A stretch of 23,670 nucleotides of DNA from an uncultured Chloracidobacterium sp. GTDB taxonomy: Bacteria; Acidobacteriota; Blastocatellia; Pyrinomonadales; Pyrinomonadaceae. Under the pieces are notes generated by a model. It did not search any database, was not told the origin of the DNA, and was given only the letters and a program-made list of their open reading frames with translations. The stretch spans positions 1 through 23,670 of the forward strand of contig CALDGX010000119.1 of the NCBI GenBank assembly GCA_937941715.1, given 5' to 3'. The first letter of the stretch is position 1. The number at the start of each line of letters is the position of its first letter. A program made the position numbers and the translations under genes. This document shows positions 20,788 to 23,670 of the stretch, one piece after another.

Positions 20788-22914
20788 ATGACAAATAAGA
20801 AATATTTGAATGAATCGATCAAGCTTGGGACAAGAGAGCTGGTCGTTGAAACGGGCAAGGTAGCCAAGCAGGCCGATGGTTCGGTCGTGATCCGATATGG
20901 TGACACGATGCTTCTGGTTGCAGCGGTAAGTGCCCGTACCGCAAAGGAAGGACTCGATTTCTTTCCCCTCACGGTCGAATACCGTGAAAATACGTTTGCC
21001 GGCGGACGTATCCCCGGAAACTACTTTCGACGCGAGGGTCGTCCTTCCGAAAAGGAAGTTCTGACCTGCCGACTGATCGATCGCCCGGTTCGTCCGCTGT
21101 TTGCCGACGGTTATAGATTTGAAACCCAGATCGTTGCCTCAGTCATATCCTCGGATGCTGAAAATGACCCGGACGTGATCGCGATCACGGGTGCTTCGTG
21201 TGCCCTCTATCTTTCGGACATCCCGTTCCATAATCCGATCGCGGGTATCCGGATCGGTTTGGTCGACGGCAAGTACGTGATCAACCCGACGTTTGACGAG
21301 CGGCGTGAATCGCGGCTGAATCTGGTTGTCGCCGGAACCGAAGAAGCCATCTGCATGGTCGAGTGCGAGGCCGAAGAGGTCGAGGAAACCATAATGGTCG
21401 AGGCTCTGATGCTGGCCCACCGCGAGATCAAGCGACTTTGTCTGTGGCAAAAGGAACTCTTCAAGGCCCTCGAGATCACCAAGCGTGAGTTCACGCCCGC
21501 AGCTCTTGACGAAGCGGTCGTCGCCGAAGTTGAAAAGAACTTTGCCGAGAAATTACGGGCGGCCCTCGATTCGACGGGACGTGACAAGATCGCCGTCTAT
21601 GCCGGAATTGACGCTCTCAAGAAGGAAGTCGTCGAAAGCTATCCGGAGGACGATGCCGCCAAGCGTTCGATGGCCGGAAAGGCCTTTGGCTACCTCAAAG
21701 AAAAGATCTTCCGTGAGGATATGCTCGTCAATAAGCGGCGTCCGGATGGCCGTCGTTTCTCCGAGATCCGTCCGATATCGGCAGAGGTCGGTTGGCTGCC
21801 CCGCGTACACGGTTCGGCGCTTTTCACACGCGGCGAAACGCAGGCAATCGTCACCACCACGCTCGGCACCAAAATGGACGAGCAGTATATGGATGACATC
21901 GAAAAGGGCGAGATCAAACGCCGCTTTATGTTGCATTACAACTTCCCGCCGTACTCTGTCGGTGAAACGGGCCGATTCGGAAGCACGTCCCGCCGAGAGA
22001 TCGGCCACGGGAATTTGGCTCGTCGTGCCATCCAGTCCGTATTGCCGGATGAAGCGGACTTTCCGTACACGATCCGTATCGTCTCGGATATCACCGAGTC
22101 AAACGGTTCGTCATCGATGGCATCGGTTTGCGGCGGTATCCTGAGCCTAATGGACGCGGGTGTACCGATCAAGAAGCCGGTGGCGGGTGTTGCCATGGGG
22201 CTGGTGATGGAAGGCAATCGCTATGCGATCCTTTCTGACATCGCCGGTGCCGAGGATCACTACGGCGATATGGATTTCAAGGTTACCGGGACCGAGGACG
22301 GTATTACCGCTCTCCAGATGGATATCAAGGTCGGCGGCATTAACGCAATGATCCTTCAGGAAGCGCTTGAGCAGGCCCGCAAGGGACGCATGCACATTCT
22401 CGGGATCATGAATCAAGTGATCGCAGAACCCCGCGAGGAACTTTCTGAGTTTGCCCCGAGGATCATCACACTGATGATCAATCCTGAAAAGATCCGCGAT
22501 GTGATCGGTAAGGGCGGTTCGGTCATCAGGGCTATGACGGAGGAAACCGGAGCCAAGATCGACATTTCGGATGACGGAACCGTATTGATCGCGACCGCTG
22601 ACGGCGAGGCTGCTCAGGAAGTGATCGCCCGGATCAAGGCCATTACAGCCGAGGCGGAGATCGGTGAGACATATATGGGTACGGTCTCGCGTATCGTCGA
22701 TTTTGGAGCTTTTGTCGAGATCATGCCCGGGCTCGACGGCCTGCTGCATATTTCCGAGATCTCTGATCGCCGCGTTCGCGATGTCAGAGACGAACTCAAG
22801 GAAGGCCAGCAGATCCTCGTCAAATGTATCGGCAAGGAAGGCAACAAGATCAAGCTTTCGCGTAAGGCGATACTGGCCGAGGAAAAGGCTGTCGAGGCCG
22901 GCGGCGATGAATGA
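20788..22914 (+). CDS. pnp: Polyribonucleotide nucleotidyltransferase (PNPase)
   Basis: From ATG 20788, with GAGGA 7 nt upstream, the product is 708 residues. Two RNase PH domains frame a helical segment; FAGGRIPGNYFRREGRPSEK marks the first, and YAILSDIAGAEDHYGDMDFK, with catalytic Asp residues near 488-496, the second. A KH domain follows with VIGKGG at about 572-577, then an S1 domain from about residue 626 (MGTVSRIVDFGAFVEI). The enzyme degrades mRNA 3' to 5' phosphorolytically. A longer frame from TTG 20722 would run through the leader hairpin and is rejected. Confidence 0.97.
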   Translation: MTNKKYLNESIKLGTRELVVETGKVAKQADGSVVIRYGDTMLLVAAVSARTAKEGLDFFPLTVEYRENTFAGGRIPGNYFRREGRPSEKEVLTCRLIDRPVRPLFADGYRFETQIVASVISSDAENDPDVIAITGASCALYLSDIPFHNPIAGIRIGLVDGKYVINPTFDERRESRLNLVVAGTEEAICMVECEAEEVEETIMVEALMLAHREIKRLCLWQKELFKALEITKREFTPAALDEAVVAEVEKNFAEKLRAALDSTGRDKIAVYAGIDALKKEVVESYPEDDAAKRSMAGKAFGYLKEKIFREDMLVNKRRPDGRRFSEIRPISAEVGWLPRVHGSALFTRGETQAIVTTTLGTKMDEQYMDDIEKGEIKRRFMLHYNFPPYSVGETGRFGSTSRREIGHGNLARRAIQSVLPDEADFPYTIRIVSDITESNGSSSMASVCGGILSLMDAGVPIKKPVAGVAMGLVMEGNRYAILSDIAGAEDHYGDMDFKVTGTEDGITALQMDIKVGGINAMILQEALEQARKGRMHILGIMNQVIAEPREELSEFAPRIITLMINPEKIRDVIGKGGSVIRAMTEETGAKIDISDDGTVLIATADGEAAQEVIARIKAITAEAEIGETYMGTVSRIVDFGAFVEIMPGLDGLLHISEISDRRVRDVRDELKEGQQILVKCIGKEGNKIKLSRKAILAEEKAVEAGGDE

Positions 22915-22953
22915 TCTCCGGCGTTAATAATTGATCCCCAAAATGGGAAATCA

Positions 22954-22997
22954 GGTCCGGTTATTACTTTCTTGTGGTAGCCGGACCTTTTCTTTTT
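22954..22997 (+). terminator. Intrinsic terminator after pnp
   Basis: GGTCCGG (22954-22960) and CCGGACC (22981-22987) pair perfectly, and three further inner pairs (one G-U) extend the stem to 10 bp. TTTTCTTTTT follows immediately. It lies about 40 nt after the pnp stop and probably closes the pnp transcript. Confidence 0.85.
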
Positions 22998-23260
22998 GAA
23001 GAACCGCGAAATATTTGAAAAAAAAGTTTGCGAAATATGGAAAGTACCGCCTATTCGGCGTATTTTCCCACTGAAACAGAAGAAATACTGGGATTTTGCG
23101 ATCCGGTACCGAAAAAAAGCGAATAATATACGTGCATTTGCCTGCCGATTTTGTTATATTTTTCGGACTGCCCCAAAATCCTGTTCTACACTGCGAGTGC
23201 CAACCGTTCAGTGAAAGTGTATTTCTTTCACCAGAGTACTTTTTTGGTTAGGTTACAAGA
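22998..23260. other. AT-rich gap of about 260 nt before the last gene
   Basis: No convincing gene was found. A 72-codon frame starting at a TTG (22996) overlaps the terminator T-run and has no ribosome-binding site or family resemblance. Visible structure includes GCGAAATAT twice (near 23005 and 23030), a small CGCC/GGCG hairpin (23048-23060), TATATT (23155-23160) without a matching -35, and a perfect GTGAAAG/CTTTCAC hairpin (23211-23231) with a T-run 8 nt later. The region probably holds the promoter and leader of the next gene; I could not place the promoter. Confidence 0.6.
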
Positions 23261-23670
23261 ATGAAGAAAACAAATCTTAGAGCAATGCTGTCGGTGATCT
23301 GCATGATGTCGATCATGGCCGCACTCGTCAAGGTCGAAGCGGGACCGGTTCGTTTTGATCAGGTCGTACAGATCATGAACCCGACACCCGGCAAGGCTGA
23401 GACCAGCAGCTTCACGCGGATCCGTGTGATAAATTATTACGACGGCTTCGTTGTCGGCGACGATGGCGACGACGACAAAAAGTCGGGCGGCACGAAACAG
23501 GATGGCCGTGTTATAACCGAAACCAAAACTGACATCGTCGAAGATGACGTATGCGACTGTGTTGAGCCTGAAGCGGTCAGCAAGTTCCCGAAGTGGGCCC
23601 TGCTCGGTTTGGCAGCGATCCCGATCGGACTGATCCTGATCAAACGTAAAAAAGATGAGCCGACGCCTAC
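23261..23670 (+). CDS. Unrecognised secreted or membrane-anchored protein (partial, runs off window)
   Basis: The frame is open from ATG 23261 to the window edge (136 full codons). The N terminus looks like a Sec signal peptide: basic KKTNLR, hydrophobic residues 8-23, and a plausible cleavage after VEA (about residue 27). The middle has an Asp-rich patch (GDDGDDDKK, about 66-74) and a CDC motif at 98-100. A hydrophobic segment at about 112-127 (WALLGLAAIPIGLILI) is followed by KRKK, so the rest would face the cytoplasm if the signal peptide is cleaved. I do not recognise the family. Codon use resembles the neighbours. It appears to be an independent unit after the pnp terminator. Confidence 0.7.
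   Translation, partial: MKKTNLRAMLSVICMMSIMAALVKVEAGPVRFDQVVQIMNPTPGKAETSSFTRIRVINYYDGFVVGDDGDDDKKSGGTKQDGRVITETKTDIVEDDVCDCVEPEAVSKFPKWALLGLAAIPIGLILIKRKKDEPTP

Noticed and set aside
22996..23214. 72-codon frame after the pnp terminator
   Set aside because: It starts at a TTG inside the terminator T-run, has no ribosome-binding site, and its composition reflects AT-rich intergenic DNA.

Overview
The window is one long plus-strand run of housekeeping genes: the end of the str operon (last 17 codons of tuf), then an uninterrupted S10-spc-alpha ribosomal-protein supercluster, then a fatty-acid biosynthesis pair (accB-accC), the rpsO-pnp pair, and the 5' part of an unrecognised secreted or membrane protein. 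Every real gene found is on the + strand. Moderate GC content, a long (non-zinc) S14, a zinc-type S4 and L36, a metal-type adenylate kinase LID, and long Ala/Glu-rich extensions on L4, L22 and S17 suggest a Gram-negative-type, non-proteobacterial lineage. Acidobacteriota (perhaps the Blastocatellia side) is my best guess, from general resemblance only.

Layout: 1-55 tuf end; 127-7288 rpsJ-rplC-rplD-rplW-rplB-rpsS-rplV-rpsC-rplP-rpmC-rpsQ-rplN-rplX; 7356-11176 rplE-rpsN-rpsH-rplF-rplR-rpsE-rpmD-rplO; 11254-14284 secY-adk-map; 14357-18073 infA-rpmJ-rpsM-rpsK-rpsD-rpoA-rplQ; 18094-20080 accB-accC, only 20 nt behind rplQ and so probably cotranscribed with it; 20259-22914 rpsO and pnp, each with a plausible sigma70-type promoter; an intrinsic terminator at 22954-22997; an AT-rich gap; and an open-ended reading frame from 23261 to the window edge. 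The genes build ribosomes, the general secretion channel, the RNA polymerase alpha subunit, nucleotide and N-terminal-methionine housekeeping enzymes, part of acetyl-CoA carboxylase, and the mRNA-decay exonuclease.

The gene content is ordinary; what is unusual lies between and at the edges of the genes. Many spacers are 60-180 nt long and carry perfect or near-perfect inverted repeats (up to 14 bp with no mismatch), often made of short repeated words followed by their reverse complements. Each spacer has a different word set, and the downstream gene often lacks a visible Shine-Dalgarno (SD) sequence. Several spacers could form regulatory RNA folds: an H-type pseudoknot before rplP, two mutually exclusive hairpins before rpsK, paired hairpins before rplD, a terminator-like hairpin abutting the pnp ribosome-binding site, and a 22-codon upstream ORF overlapping the rplF start. 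Three neighbouring ribosomal proteins carry similar Ala/Glu/Lys-rich tails of about 56-106 residues. No mobile element, CRISPR array, tRNA or rRNA was seen.
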